From BOG-908 sp963848205 (lineage in GTDB: Bacteria; Pseudomonadota; Alphaproteobacteria; Acetobacterales; Acetobacteraceae): a stretch of 64,000 bases of DNA. The position numbers were made by a program, and so were the translations under genes. The notes beneath the pieces are model-generated. The model ran no database searches, was not told the DNA's origin, and saw nothing but the letters and a program-made list of their open reading frames with translations. Shown here one piece after another: positions 35,052 to 45,467 of the stretch (position 1 is its first letter; the number at the start of each line of letters is the position of its first letter). Location of the stretch: the NCBI GenBank assembly GCA_963848205.1, contig CAWKCV010000003.1, forward strand, positions 744,001 to 808,000, written 5' to 3'.

Positions 35052-35683
35052 CCCTGGGTTTGGGCGTGCCGTAGCATAGGTCCGTTGCCGAAGCCAAGTG
35101 AAAGTGCCGGCTCATTGGGGCAGTGCAGTATTGGCGGATTGTTTGTTTCAGAAAAGTGGGTGGAAGCGCTGAGTGACAACTTAGAGTTAGGCTCGCTGTC
35201 GTTCGGCCAGGATTGGCCGGAAGCGGAATGGCCGCTTCGGATGGCAAGACCTGCCAAAGCAGACATACACACGCTGTGGCGTTCTGAGGTAAGGTGTTTG
35301 CTGGAAAAATCCTGCACGGTAATGCAGAGCCGTCATTTGCTTCCCAGGCAGCTTGTGATGACTGCTAGCGCGGGGCGCCAACATCTGGTGATCCGAGCCA
35401 AGTAGTCGCATTCCATTTCGCAGCAGGGTCGCCTCATCTCATTGATGACAGTCCTTTTCAGGGGCGCAACATGAATGGCACGCGGTTTGCAGCTTCGCTC
35501 GTGGCGCCGCACTGGCCACGAAATGTCCGGTTCGACGAAGCTGACGTGTACTACAAATATTAATAATGTAACGAACTATCATTGCCCGTGGACAGAAATA
35601 ATGATCCGCAAAAGTCTACCCTCATTCGGTCGCCCTCTGGTGGCGGTTTTAATTCGGCGTTGCAAACGCAACGGGCGGTATCA
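35052..35683. other. Long AT-richer spacer without a supported gene
   Basis: Only short ORFs occur. The 106-codon plus-strand frame at 35085-35405 and the frame at 35475-35687 show no recognisable motif or strong ribosome site. The stretch from about 35540 to 35600 is strikingly AT-rich (AAATATTAATAATGTAACG) and may contain the DUF4386 promoter or a horizontal-transfer boundary. Confidence 0.4.
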
Positions 35684-36418
35684 ATGAAAGCGACAAAATC
35701 GAGGGGGCACGATATCAAGTTGGGCCACGCAGCGCTGGTCGCGGGCGTAGGCTACCTACTTACGCCAACGCCATTTTCAGAGTTCTATATCTGGCCGCAT
35801 CTTGTAATACCCACGAATATTGAACAGACAGAGCATAACATTATTGGACATCATAACCTCTTCGCCGCAGCTATCCTCTGTTATTTGATTAGTTATGTCT
35901 TTGATGTGGTCATTGCGTGGGCACTGTATTACCTGCTCAAGCCTGTTAGCGCGTCGCTTGCACTGCTGGCCGCGTGGTTCCAGCTCGTATACACCGCAGT
36001 GGGACTTACTGCGTCGCTGAACCTTACAGGCGTCCTTCGGCTGCTCACCACACCTCAGGACGTTGCACTCTTTGGAGGAGGCTTTTTGCATGGGCAGATA
36101 AGGCTGATGTTGTCATCTTTTCATGCCACCTGGGGTCTGAGCCTGATATTTTTTGGCATTCATTTGGTGCTGGTTGGCTACCTTATCTTCAAATCCGGCT
36201 ATATCCCAAAACTAGTTGGTGTCTTCGTGGCCATCGCTGGGCTGGGATATGTGATTCAGAATTTGAATAACTACCTTTTTCCCGAGCCCAACCTCGACTA
36301 CCTGGGAATCGCCTTGATCGGAGAGTTGTTATTCATGTTCTGGCTATTGATCTGGGGCTGGAGAATCAAGGAACTTTCCCCGGATGAAACGTCTCTCGTG
36401 GAAGCAGCAGAGCGATAG
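35684..36418 (+). CDS. DUF4386 family membrane protein
   Basis: A 244-aa polytopic protein with six to seven predicted helices. The pattern of DUF4386 is visible: NLFAAAILCYLISYVFDVVIAWALYYLL, LFGGGFLHGQIRLMLSSFHATWGLSLIFFG and GYIPKLVGVFVAIAGLGYV. Function of the family is unknown. ATG 35684 starts MKATKSRG; the frame is open upstream but non-conserved. Its base composition and codon choice are visibly less GC-rich than neighbouring genes, consistent with transfer. Confidence 0.85.
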   Translation: MKATKSRGHDIKLGHAALVAGVGYLLTPTPFSEFYIWPHLVIPTNIEQTEHNIIGHHNLFAAAILCYLISYVFDVVIAWALYYLLKPVSASLALLAAWFQLVYTAVGLTASLNLTGVLRLLTTPQDVALFGGGFLHGQIRLMLSSFHATWGLSLIFFGIHLVLVGYLIFKSGYIPKLVGVFVAIAGLGYVIQNLNNYLFPEPNLDYLGIALIGELLFMFWLLIWGWRIKELSPDETSLVEAAER

Positions 36419-36642
36419 TATCGCCTAGTGCAACAAATTGGGTTATGCGCCACCACGATTGTCTGCTTTGTGGCGCGACCGCGCTGCCGCTTGATGAGCG
36501 AAGGGGGGCACGGCTGAAGCGGAATAGTTGCTGCGCGTTTTTCCGCCGTCACGTGGTGATGGCCAGAATGGGCGCAAAGCAGCCACAGCACCGCTGAATT
36601 CGTTCCCGCGCAGCTAAGGCACCGCCCCGCAGCTACACAAAA

Positions 36643-36689
36643 ACAAAAGTTCTTTGGTTCTTTCTTTCAAGAAAGAACGCCTTCCTTCC

Positions 36690-36695
<6 letters not shown>
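36643..36695 (+). repeat. Dispersed hairpin repeat, copy 9 (GTTC subtype)
   Basis: AAAAGTTCTTTGGTTCTTTCTTTC and AAGAAAGAACGCCTTCCTTCC form the stem with GTTC/GAAC pairing. It lies immediately at the 3' end of thiC. Confidence 0.75.
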
Positions 36696-38531
<1,836 letters not shown>

Positions 38532-38586
38532 CGGCCGGCTCCTCGGTGCCGGGCTAGCAGACGTGGGAAGGGTGGCGCTGTGCCAT

Positions 38587-38682
38587 GTCTCCCGTCCCTC
38601 CGCCGGCATGACCCGGATCAGGTTTGTCGGGGTCACCGCGCGACAGCGGACTCTCAGCCCTTGGCAGGGCTCCCCCCGGAAT
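38587..38682 (-). promoter_or_regulatory. TPP riboswitch (THI element) upstream of thiC
   Basis: On the minus strand the leader contains GGGGGAGCCC, then GGGCTGAGAG (complement around 38651-38662), then AACCTGATCCGGGTCATGCC (complement around 38606-38625) and a closing GGAGGGA. This is the conserved order of the thi box, with CTGAGAG and ACCTGATCCGGGTCAT in place. It ends about 55 bases before thiC ATG 38531. In thiC leaders it represses expression when thiamine pyrophosphate is bound, probably at the level of translation initiation or termination. Confidence 0.92.
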
Positions 38683-38931
38683 GACTGGAGTGGACGCGGA
38701 GCGAAGCGGTTCGTCAAGTCAACGGTGCGGCATCGACGATGCGCGGCGAGAGAATGGCCTGCTTTCGGCGACGATCACCCTGTGTGTTTAGCGCGATGTT
38801 TCATGGCATTTGTTGCCAGGTGAGTTGGCCGGATTAGCCAGGTTCTGACGTCAAATAGCTGGTTACGGGTGGCTGGGCGTGGCACGCGGCTCGCAAGTGA
38901 GGGAATGACAACAAGACGGAGGGCTCACTCA

Positions 38932-39711
38932 ATGCGCACATTGGTTTTGGCATCGGCAGCGTTGCTGGCTCTCGCATGCACGCCGGCGCGTGCAGCCAGC
39001 GCGAATGCTACGTTGTCTGGAGGCGGGTTGGTCGTCGACTCACCCTGCGCGCAGCACGTGACCATCACGCCGGACCCCGGGTTGCGCGGCCAGGTGAACG
39101 TTCAGGCACAGGCCGAGCATGAGGAGGAAATCGCACAGTTGCGCCTTGAGAGTCGGGGAGATGCGCGGGTGGGGGTGCGCCCGGGCGGCTGCTGGTCGCC
39201 AGCCCAGTGGGGATTTCATCGGACGTTGACGATCGAGATACGCGTGCCGATGGGCTTCCCGCTCATGATCGACGAGTTGGGAGCCGGCAGTTACACGATC
39301 GAAGCAGTGGGCGGCCCTCTCGCCGTGGACGTCTCGGGCGCGGGCGATGTGGCTGCCGCCGCCGTGACGACATTGAAGCTGGACTTGAGCGGTGCCGGCC
39401 AGATCGACGTGGGCCAGGCGGACGGTGCGGCGAGCATCGAGATTTCGGGGCATGGCAAGGTAAAAGTGGGCCGCGCGAGGATGCCGAGCCTGTCGGCCGA
39501 CATCAGCGGGGCCGGCAGCCTTGGTGTCGCCAGCGGGCAGATCGGCTCGGTCAAGCTGCAAGAGAGCGGTGCGGGCTCGATCGATCTCGGAGCCAGCGTC
39601 GAGAATGCGAGCGTGGGGATATCCGGTGTGGGTTCGGTTCACTTCGCCGAGGTGAACGGCAGCTTGCACAAGGAAGTCAGCGGCCTGGGCTCGATCAGCG
39701 TCGGCAATTGA
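38932..39711 (+). CDS. DUF2807 (putative auto-transporter adhesin, head GIN) protein
   Basis: A 259-aa exported protein. Signal peptide MRTLVLASAALLALACTPARA (a Cys at 16 could suggest lipidation but lacks a proper lipobox), followed by a right-handed beta-helix with repeated VDVSGAGDV, LDLSGAGQI, ADISGAGSL and GISGVGSV units, the DUF2807 pattern. ATG 38932 is preceded by GGAGGG. Cell-surface or periplasmic location predicted; function unknown. Confidence 0.85.
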   Translation: MRTLVLASAALLALACTPARAASANATLSGGGLVVDSPCAQHVTITPDPGLRGQVNVQAQAEHEEEIAQLRLESRGDARVGVRPGGCWSPAQWGFHRTLTIEIRVPMGFPLMIDELGAGSYTIEAVGGPLAVDVSGAGDVAAAAVTTLKLDLSGAGQIDVGQADGAASIEISGHGKVKVGRARMPSLSADISGAGSLGVASGQIGSVKLQESGAGSIDLGASVENASVGISGVGSVHFAEVNGSLHKEVSGLGSISVGN

Positions 39712-39762
39712 GCAAGTCGGGCCGGGAGGCTGTCGCCAGCCTCCCGGCCCGTGACCGATGCC

Positions 39763-40092
39763 TTATTGCGGCGGGACGGTTGTGGTCGACTGGGTGGTGG
39801 TCGAGGTGGACGACGTCGTGGGCGGCGGCACGACGGGCTGGGCGGTCTGTGTGGTCGAGCTCTGGCTTTGGCTCACGGCGCCGTTGGAATCGCGGTAGCT
39901 GGTGGACTTGGAGTCGCGCGTGTCGCCCATGCCGTCTTGCGCGTGAGATTCGTGGGTTGTGCTCAGCACGCCAGGTGCGGGCACCGCGGGTGCGGCTTGC
40001 TCGGTCGTGGTCGTGCTTTCGGTCGCGGTCTGCGCGATGGCTGCACCCGAGATCATGAAGGAAGCGGCCGCGACCGCTGTCAGAATACGCAT
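39763..40092 (-). CDS. Small secreted Thr/Ser-rich protein
   Basis: A 109-aa protein with signal peptide MRILTAVAAASFMISGAAIA and a low-complexity mature part of Thr, Ser, Gln and Pro (STTTTEQAAPAVPAPG; TTSSTSTTTQSTTTVPPQ). No conserved domain recognised. ATG 40092 is used because it begins the signal peptide. Convergent with the DUF2807 gene. Confidence 0.6.
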   Translation of the reverse strand: MRILTAVAAASFMISGAAIAQTATESTTTTEQAAPAVPAPGVLSTTHESHAQDGMGDTRDSKSTSYRDSNGAVSQSQSSTTQTAQPVVPPPTTSSTSTTTQSTTTVPPQ

Positions 40093-40282
40093 TGTTGTTC
40101 TCCAGAAATATGTCGCCAGACGAAGTGGCAACGATGACGCGCTCATCGAACGCGGAGCGGACATTGGCAGTTGCCTGCGGCGGGACAGAGGCGGGCCCGG
40201 CCAAAGTGTGGTCGCAATCGCGCAACCTTCCGTTGCACGTTGGCCGGGCGAAACCAAAATCTGGGGTGAGCCTTAACGACGC

Positions 40283-40468
40283 ATGACCGATGACGCTCTC
40301 GATCTTGCTGCGCTGACATGCCGACGGTTGCAGGCCCAGCGGCTGCACCGGCAGGTTTTGGCGATGCTGGCCCGCGAGCGTGAGACGCGGCTGGAGCGAA
40401 CGGTCACACGCCTCCAAGCGCGGCCGCTTCGCCAGCCGGTGCTGGCTGCGGTGCAGCCTCCTTCGTAG
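40283..40468 (+). CDS. Small basic hypothetical protein (uncertain)
   Basis: A 61-codon frame encoding an Arg/Leu/Ala-rich helical peptide (LQAQRLHRQVLAMLARERETRLERTV). No ribosome site stands out and no family is recognised. It fills part of the 660-base gap between the Thr-rich protein and the GTPase gene, the rest of which holds no recognised feature. Confidence 0.3.
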   Translation: MTDDALDLAALTCRRLQAQRLHRQVLAMLARERETRLERTVTRLQARPLRQPVLAAVQPPS

Positions 40469-40756
40469 AAAAGCGACCGCTTAGCAGGCCGCTCTCCGGC
40501 CGGCAGAGTGTGGGCGTGTGGCCGCGAAAGCGCGCCTTTCGCAGGAAAGTCGTGAGCGCTCGATGCGGCTTTGCACCAGGACGCTGCTGATGCCTATAAA
40601 TTGATCTATGGAAACGAAAATCACTGTCGAAAAGGCTGGTCAATTCGATTTCGGCCGGATTCCCGTGGTCGTTGTGTCGTTGCGCAGTTGTGCTCACGCA
40701 TTCGTTTCGTCTATACAATGTAGTCCTGGCTGCGACGATCCTGATGGGGTTTTGGG

Positions 40757-42190
40757 ATGAGCGACATGCGTGCCGTACCTCTGCCATCGGATCCGGACCT
40801 GGACGACTTCCTGCTGCCTTCAGCGCCGAAACGGCCCGTGGCGCGCATGGATTCAGACATAGTCGTCAATCTGTCGGCCACATCGCTCCGTTCAGCGCCG
40901 GCCGTCATGCTCGAATCGAGCATGCTCACCTTTGTGGATGGCGCTGATCTGGGCGGCGGACCGCTCAACAACCAGTCGCTGGCCACCTCGCTGCACGGTC
41001 TGCTCAAGCTGCTGCCTGGCGAGGATCTGATCGTTCAGGAGTTGGAGGAGGGCGAGGATCCGGGTGCGGCGCTCGATCCATTGTTGCGCGAGACGACCAA
41101 GCATCTTCGCAGCATCGGCCGGGTGAACATCCTTATTGCCGGCCAGACCGGCGTGGGCAAAAGCTCGCTGATCAATGCGGTGTTCGGCGAGGAGTTTGCG
41201 CGGACAGCATCCGGGCGGCCGGTGACGCAGCATGCGGAATGGTTCAGCTCCGACAGCATTCCGTTGCGCATTCTGGATACCAAGGGGCTGGAGGCCAAGG
41301 ATTACGCAGCCACCGTCAGCGATCTTCGCGCCGAGATCGAGACGTGCCGCGCGATGAAGGATGCCAAGGACCAGTTGCACATTGCCTGGCTGTGCATCGC
41401 AGCGCCGAGCAGCCGTATTCAGGATGCCGAGATCGACGTGCTGCGCACGCTGAGCAAATACGACATACCGACGATCGTCGTGCTGACGAAATACGATGAC
41501 GAGCCGGAGTTCATCGAAGTGGTGGACCAAGTGCTGACGGAACGGCGCGTGCCGCGCCACGCCATCGTGCCGGTGCGTGCGGTTGCGAAAAAGCATATGC
41601 CGCAGGCCGGATTGTCGGACCTTGTGGTGGCGACGTTCCGCGCGTTGCCGACGGCGCATCGCGCGGCGTTCGCTGCGGCGCAGAAAGTGAATTTGGAGCT
41701 GAACAAGGAAGCGGCCAACGAATACGTCAAGGCGGCCGCGGCGGCCGCGGCTGCGGCGGCCGTCATTCCAATCCCGATGGCGGACGCGCTGACGCTGGCG
41801 CCGATCCAGACGGGAATGATGGTGGGTATCTCTGCAGCATTCGGCTTGCCGCTCGACCGGCAGGCGGTGCTGCAGTTGATGACGACAGTGCTGGGCTGCG
41901 TCGCCCTGTCGGCCGCCGGGCGTTGGGCGGTAGGCACCGTGCTCAAGCTGATCCCAGGACCTGGCTCACTGATCGGCGGCATTCTCAATGCCGGCGTAGC
42001 AGGCACGCTGACGCTCACGTTGGGCCGGGTCTATATCGCGTTCCTTTACGCGTTCATCGAGGAGAATGGCCGCGTGCCGTTGCCGGACGAGATTTTGCAA
42101 GCTTTTCCGGCGTATTATCGCGGGCATGCGGGGCGGTTGAAGGAGAAGACGGATCAGTTGGCCGCGGCGGAGGCGGAGGCACACGGGTAA
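40757..42190 (+). CDS. GTPase with C-terminal DUF697-like membrane region
   Basis: A 477-aa P-loop GTPase of the Era/YcjF-like group. G1 GQTGVGKSS at residues 129-137, G3-like DTKGLEAKD, G4 VLTKYD. The C-terminal third is hydrophobic with Ala-rich helices (EYVKAAAAAAAAAAVIPIPMADALTLAPIQTGMM), resembling DUF697. The N-terminal 120 residues are a non-conserved acidic extension. Likely a membrane-associated stress or envelope GTPase; partner unknown. ATG 40757. Confidence 0.85.
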   Translation: MSDMRAVPLPSDPDLDDFLLPSAPKRPVARMDSDIVVNLSATSLRSAPAVMLESSMLTFVDGADLGGGPLNNQSLATSLHGLLKLLPGEDLIVQELEEGEDPGAALDPLLRETTKHLRSIGRVNILIAGQTGVGKSSLINAVFGEEFARTASGRPVTQHAEWFSSDSIPLRILDTKGLEAKDYAATVSDLRAEIETCRAMKDAKDQLHIAWLCIAAPSSRIQDAEIDVLRTLSKYDIPTIVVLTKYDDEPEFIEVVDQVLTERRVPRHAIVPVRAVAKKHMPQAGLSDLVVATFRALPTAHRAAFAAAQKVNLELNKEAANEYVKAAAAAAAAAAVIPIPMADALTLAPIQTGMMVGISAAFGLPLDRQAVLQLMTTVLGCVALSAAGRWAVGTVLKLIPGPGSLIGGILNAGVAGTLTLTLGRVYIAFLYAFIEENGRVPLPDEILQAFPAYYRGHAGRLKEKTDQLAAAEAEAHG

Positions 42191-42241
42191 GAAGGCAAGC
42201 AAGCAGTTCTTTGTTGAAGGAAAGAACCAAACAACTTTGAT
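42191..42241 (-). repeat. Dispersed hairpin repeat, copy 10 (GTTC subtype)
   Basis: AGCAGTTCTTTGTTG and AAGGAAAGAACC form the stem, followed by AAACAACTTTG. It begins right after the GTPase stop. Confidence 0.7.
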
Positions 42242-42258
42242 TTCGGTGCATCCACTGG

Positions 42259-43050
42259 ATGGATTTTTCCGTGCTGTTGTTTAGCAGGGCAGCGCGAACT
42301 TTCCTCGATGGCGAAGACGAACGTTGGATCCTTGAGACTTTTGCCTGGCTCAATCACCAAATACAACCTTGCGGCTGGCTTGCTTCGCGCCCGGTGATAC
42401 TACCTACCTCCGAGTTCTTTCCCCCGACCGAACTCGAAGGCCAAGGGCGCGCCGAGTTTATCTTCGATTGTGTTCGTCGGCACATGGGCATGCTCGATTG
42501 GGCATGTACGCTCGTCGCCCAGCCGCGACGTCGGGAAATGTCTCTCCCTGGAATTCCGTTTCACGGGCTGATGCATCAAGAAGGTGCTGCCGGGACATTC
42601 GGCCAGGAAGGTAATGCGGCCGTTATCACGTATGATCCTGGCGAGCTTGCGCATCCCATTCGGCTCATTGCCGTGCTGGCACATGAACTCGCGCATTATC
42701 GGCTTGCGGCCATATCGGCAGATATTCCCGGCGGTGTGGAGATGACAGAACAGGCGACCGATCTCACGGCGCTTGCATTTGGCTTCGGTGTATTCGGCGC
42801 GAACGCCGCGTTCGATTTCGCGCAGACGCAGGATTTCCAGACAGTCGGCTGGCAAACCCGGCGACTTGGCTACTTGTCCGAGCGCGTCTGGATTTTCGGG
42901 ATTGCCGTCTTGTTACTTACGTCGAAGCGCAACCCTCAGATTGTCGGGCCTTATCTGAAAGCTCATCTCCGGTCCGATCTACGCAGCGCCTTGAAATCGA
43001 TCCGGCAACGCCCAAACCTGCTGGCAAAGCTCAAAGAAAACCACGGATGA
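42259..43050 (+). CDS. Hypothetical HExxH metallopeptidase-like protein
   Basis: A 263-aa soluble protein with no recognised family name. HELAH at residues 142-146 (VLAHELAHYRL), followed about 15 residues later by EMTEQATDLTALAFGFG, where a Glu and Asp could give the third zinc ligand. This is the layout of a gluzincin-like zinc peptidase. No signal peptide. The start ATG 42259 lacks a strong ribosome site. Its stop abuts the stop of the next, convergent gene. Both are less GC-rich than the surrounding genes. Confidence 0.65.
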   Translation: MDFSVLLFSRAARTFLDGEDERWILETFAWLNHQIQPCGWLASRPVILPTSEFFPPTELEGQGRAEFIFDCVRRHMGMLDWACTLVAQPRRREMSLPGIPFHGLMHQEGAAGTFGQEGNAAVITYDPGELAHPIRLIAVLAHELAHYRLAAISADIPGGVEMTEQATDLTALAFGFGVFGANAAFDFAQTQDFQTVGWQTRRLGYLSERVWIFGIAVLLLTSKRNPQIVGPYLKAHLRSDLRSALKSIRQRPNLLAKLKENHG

Positions 43051-43494
43051 TCACCTCAGAGAGGCCGCAATCACAGAGACCCCGGCGAAGCGCTCCAACT
43101 CTCGAAGGGTGACAACGATCCGTTCCGTATCGGAGATGCCGAACGTGCTGCCGTCTTTGAGCAAGGCACCGTTTTGAATGAGATAGGCAGTGAGTCCGCA
43201 AGCCCGATCCAGCAAGGACTTCAGATCAGAACGTTGTCCCACCAGCTCTAATTCCCGTTCTCCAAACCGGGCAAGTTCCAACTGCGCGCGGTTCGGCGCG
43301 CACACCTCGAGCGCTGTCGGCCAATGCGGGTTTCGCCCGGGCGAGGCCAGCTCCCGCCAACCTTCCGGGAGGGGTTTGGCGGAATCGAGGACTGCGACGA
43401 TGACACCTGCAAAACTGATCACCGCATCGGCTACTGACACGCACGGTTCAGTGCCATCGCTGCTTTTGTAACGACTGCACAGCGTTTTGAACAA
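43051..43494 (-). CDS. Hypothetical protein, 147 aa
   Basis: Not recognised. A soluble 147-aa protein starting MFKTLCSRYKSS, with an alternating beta/alpha appearance (AVISFAGVIVAVLDSAKPLPEGWRELASPG). Convergent and stop-to-stop with the HExxH gene. No signal peptide or membrane segment. The codon pattern is coding-like but weaker than in housekeeping genes nearby. Confidence 0.5.
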   Translation of the reverse strand: MFKTLCSRYKSSDGTEPCVSVADAVISFAGVIVAVLDSAKPLPEGWRELASPGRNPHWPTALEVCAPNRAQLELARFGERELELVGQRSDLKSLLDRACGLTAYLIQNGALLKDGSTFGISDTERIVVTLRELERFAGVSVIAASLR

Positions 43495-43667
43495 AGGCCG
43501 CTATCAATGGATTGTGGCTGCGCCAAGAGGAGCATCACAGTTGGTAGCGACGCTGTTGCTTTCGGCCGTTTATCGAATGACGGCGCCTCGCGATTCTGCA
43601 GACGGTCTTTCTTCGCGCTGAAACGAGAAAACCTAGAAAGCGCGTCTCTGACGATTTAAACGAATAT

Positions 43668-43720
43668 TCAAAAGTTTTTTGGTTCTCTTTCTCCAAAAAA
43701 GAACCGCTTTCTTTCTTAAG
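43668..43720 (+). repeat. Dispersed hairpin repeat, copy 11 (GTTC subtype)
   Basis: AAAAGTTTTTTGGTTCTCTTTC and AAAAAAGAACCGCTTTCTTTC form the stem. It lies directly at the 3' end of the PBP-OmpA gene. Confidence 0.75.
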
Positions 43721-45284
43721 GCGCCACATAAACCTCAACACGCCGATTGCGATCACGACCTTCCTGCGTCGCGTCGTCGGCGACGGCGACATCTGCGCCG
43801 AAACCGGCGGCACGCGCCGGGGTGACGTTGGCGCGAGCCAGGGCTGCGACAACGGCGGCTACGCGCTTCTGCGAGGCTGCCTCTCGGACCGCCTGCGCGC
43901 CGGTGTTGTCGGAAAAGCCTGCCAGGATGAGTTTGTCGCCGGTGATGCGGTGTGCGCGGAGGTAGGCGTTGAGCCGATCTACATCGTGATAGCCGCCGCG
44001 GTCGAGCTGGATCGAGCCAGGCTCGAAATGGAACACCACGGGAAGAAGTGTGGCGCCGGCGACGAAACGCTTGAAGCGGTCCGGGGCGGGAGACATCGCT
44101 GGCGTGACGGACACCGATACAGGCGAGGTCTGCAGCGAGGCGACCGCGGTCGACTGTGTCGGAGGCGGCGAGGAAGGCAATGCGGCCGCGAGCAGGCCGG
44201 CGGCTTGGATGGCGATTTGAGCGGTGGCCGACTGCGCGTAGGTCTGGAAGCGCGCGGCAGCCGGTGAGAGCGCGCGGCCGGCCAGCAGGGTCAGATGGCC
44301 AGTAAGGGCATAGGTGCCGTCGGCGATGGTTGCAGGCGTAGGCAGAGAGGGCGCATGGCCATCGAGCGCGACGGGCACGATGTGGCCTTGACTGGTGCCG
44401 CTGGTGGCAACGATGCCGATCGAGTCCGAGTCGTTGACCACTTCAGCCAGAACGGCCGTATCGTCGGCTGTTTTTGTGGCGGCGCTGGGCTGTGCGGCGT
44501 CGGCGAACAGCAGGCTGGCCGAACTGTCGGCGCCGTGCGGCTCGGCAACGAAGGCGTGGATGGCGCCGGCGGGTGCACCAAGCTCCGACCAGTTCCTGAT
44601 CTTGCCGGAGAAGATCGCCTGCAACTGGCCGCGGCTCAGCGAGGCGATCGGGTTGCCGGGATTGACGATGATGGCGGCGGCGTAGGTGGCGACGGCCGGC
44701 TCGCCGGGGGCTGCGGCGACCAGCGCCAGGTCCGCCTGGCCTTGCGCGACCGCGTCCCGTGCCGAAGCGGATTCCGCGTGCGAGACTGCGATGGCATCGG
44801 TGTGACCGGCTGCGCTGCCGACGAAATCGATGCTGTTGGCCTGAAGTCCGGGCTGGACGTGAATGTCGGTGTCGCCGCTCAGGGCGAGATAGGCGGCCGC
44901 CAGGCGTGAAGCGGCGCCATGGGCGTCGGCCAGTCTGAACGCCGGCGTGACGGAGACGCGTGAAGGGGCCGCCTGGATGACCGGCCGGGCGACGACTGAG
45001 GCGGCAGCAAGTTGGGCGGGTGCAGGCTCGGCCGCGGCAGGTGCGGGCGGTTGCGGCCGGTTATCGAGATAGACTTTGCCGCCGAGCCCTGCGACGCCGA
45101 GCACGACGGCGGCGGCCTGGACGGCGCGCAGTCGGCCCGAGCTTTTGCGCACCACAACCGTTGTCAGGTCGCTGCTGCAGCGTGGGCAGATGAACGGCTC
45201 GTCCTGAGGCACTTCGACGACGCGCTGGCTTGTTGCCATGCTGCACAGTTTCACGTTCATACAACGGCCGCGGTGCATCGTCAT
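43716..45284 (-). CDS. Phosphate-binding-protein-like domain fused to OmpA domain
   Basis: A 522-aa protein in three parts. The N-terminus has a zinc-ribbon-like Cys set (GRCMNVKLCS ... FICPRCSSDL, about residues 5-40), followed by one membrane helix (VQAAAVVLGVAGLGGKVYL). A PstS-type substrate-binding domain follows, with two lobes and AIIVNPGNPIASLSRGQLQAIFSGKIRNW. The C-terminal OmpA/MotB-type peptidoglycan-binding domain contains LILAGFSDNTGAQAVREAASQKRV and ends GRDRNRRVEVYVAP. ATG 45284 is preceded by AAGGG. The fusion suggests a wall-anchored sensor or substrate-binding protein. Confidence 0.85.
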   Translation of the reverse strand: MTMHRGRCMNVKLCSMATSQRVVEVPQDEPFICPRCSSDLTTVVVRKSSGRLRAVQAAAVVLGVAGLGGKVYLDNRPQPPAPAAAEPAPAQLAAASVVARPVIQAAPSRVSVTPAFRLADAHGAASRLAAAYLALSGDTDIHVQPGLQANSIDFVGSAAGHTDAIAVSHAESASARDAVAQGQADLALVAAAPGEPAVATYAAAIIVNPGNPIASLSRGQLQAIFSGKIRNWSELGAPAGAIHAFVAEPHGADSSASLLFADAAQPSAATKTADDTAVLAEVVNDSDSIGIVATSGTSQGHIVPVALDGHAPSLPTPATIADGTYALTGHLTLLAGRALSPAAARFQTYAQSATAQIAIQAAGLLAAALPSSPPPTQSTAVASLQTSPVSVSVTPAMSPAPDRFKRFVAGATLLPVVFHFEPGSIQLDRGGYHDVDRLNAYLRAHRITGDKLILAGFSDNTGAQAVREAASQKRVAAVVAALARANVTPARAAGFGADVAVADDATQEGRDRNRRVEVYVAP

Positions 45285-45467
45285 TTCGAGACCCTTCGTG
45301 ATTACGAGCCAAGAACAGAGACCGTCGTCCGTTTTTTCCTGGAAAGGACGCTTTCGCTCTGTAAACCCGATACTCACGAAAGCGTTACTTGGTTAAATCT
45401 CGATTTGCAAGCGCATCGCTTGCACCGGGCGACTCGCAAGGCGCGAGTGTTGCCGCGATGCCGCGAT

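Noticed and set aside
35085..35405. 106-codon plus-strand ORF in the PQQ/DUF4386 spacer
   Set aside because: No ribosome site or motif, and composition not clearly coding; treated as spacer.
35475..35687. 70-codon plus-strand ORF overlapping the DUF4386 start
   Set aside because: Out of frame with the DUF4386 gene, no motif, and covers the AT-rich promoter-like stretch.
38532..38717. N-terminal extension of thiC upstream of 38531
   Set aside because: The extra codons are the translated TPP riboswitch; the family start is ATG 38531.
45325..45350. Possible 18th copy of the dispersed repeat upstream of the PBP-OmpA gene
   Set aside because: CCGTTTTTTCCTGGAAAGGACG is reminiscent but lacks the flanking blocks; too degenerate to count.
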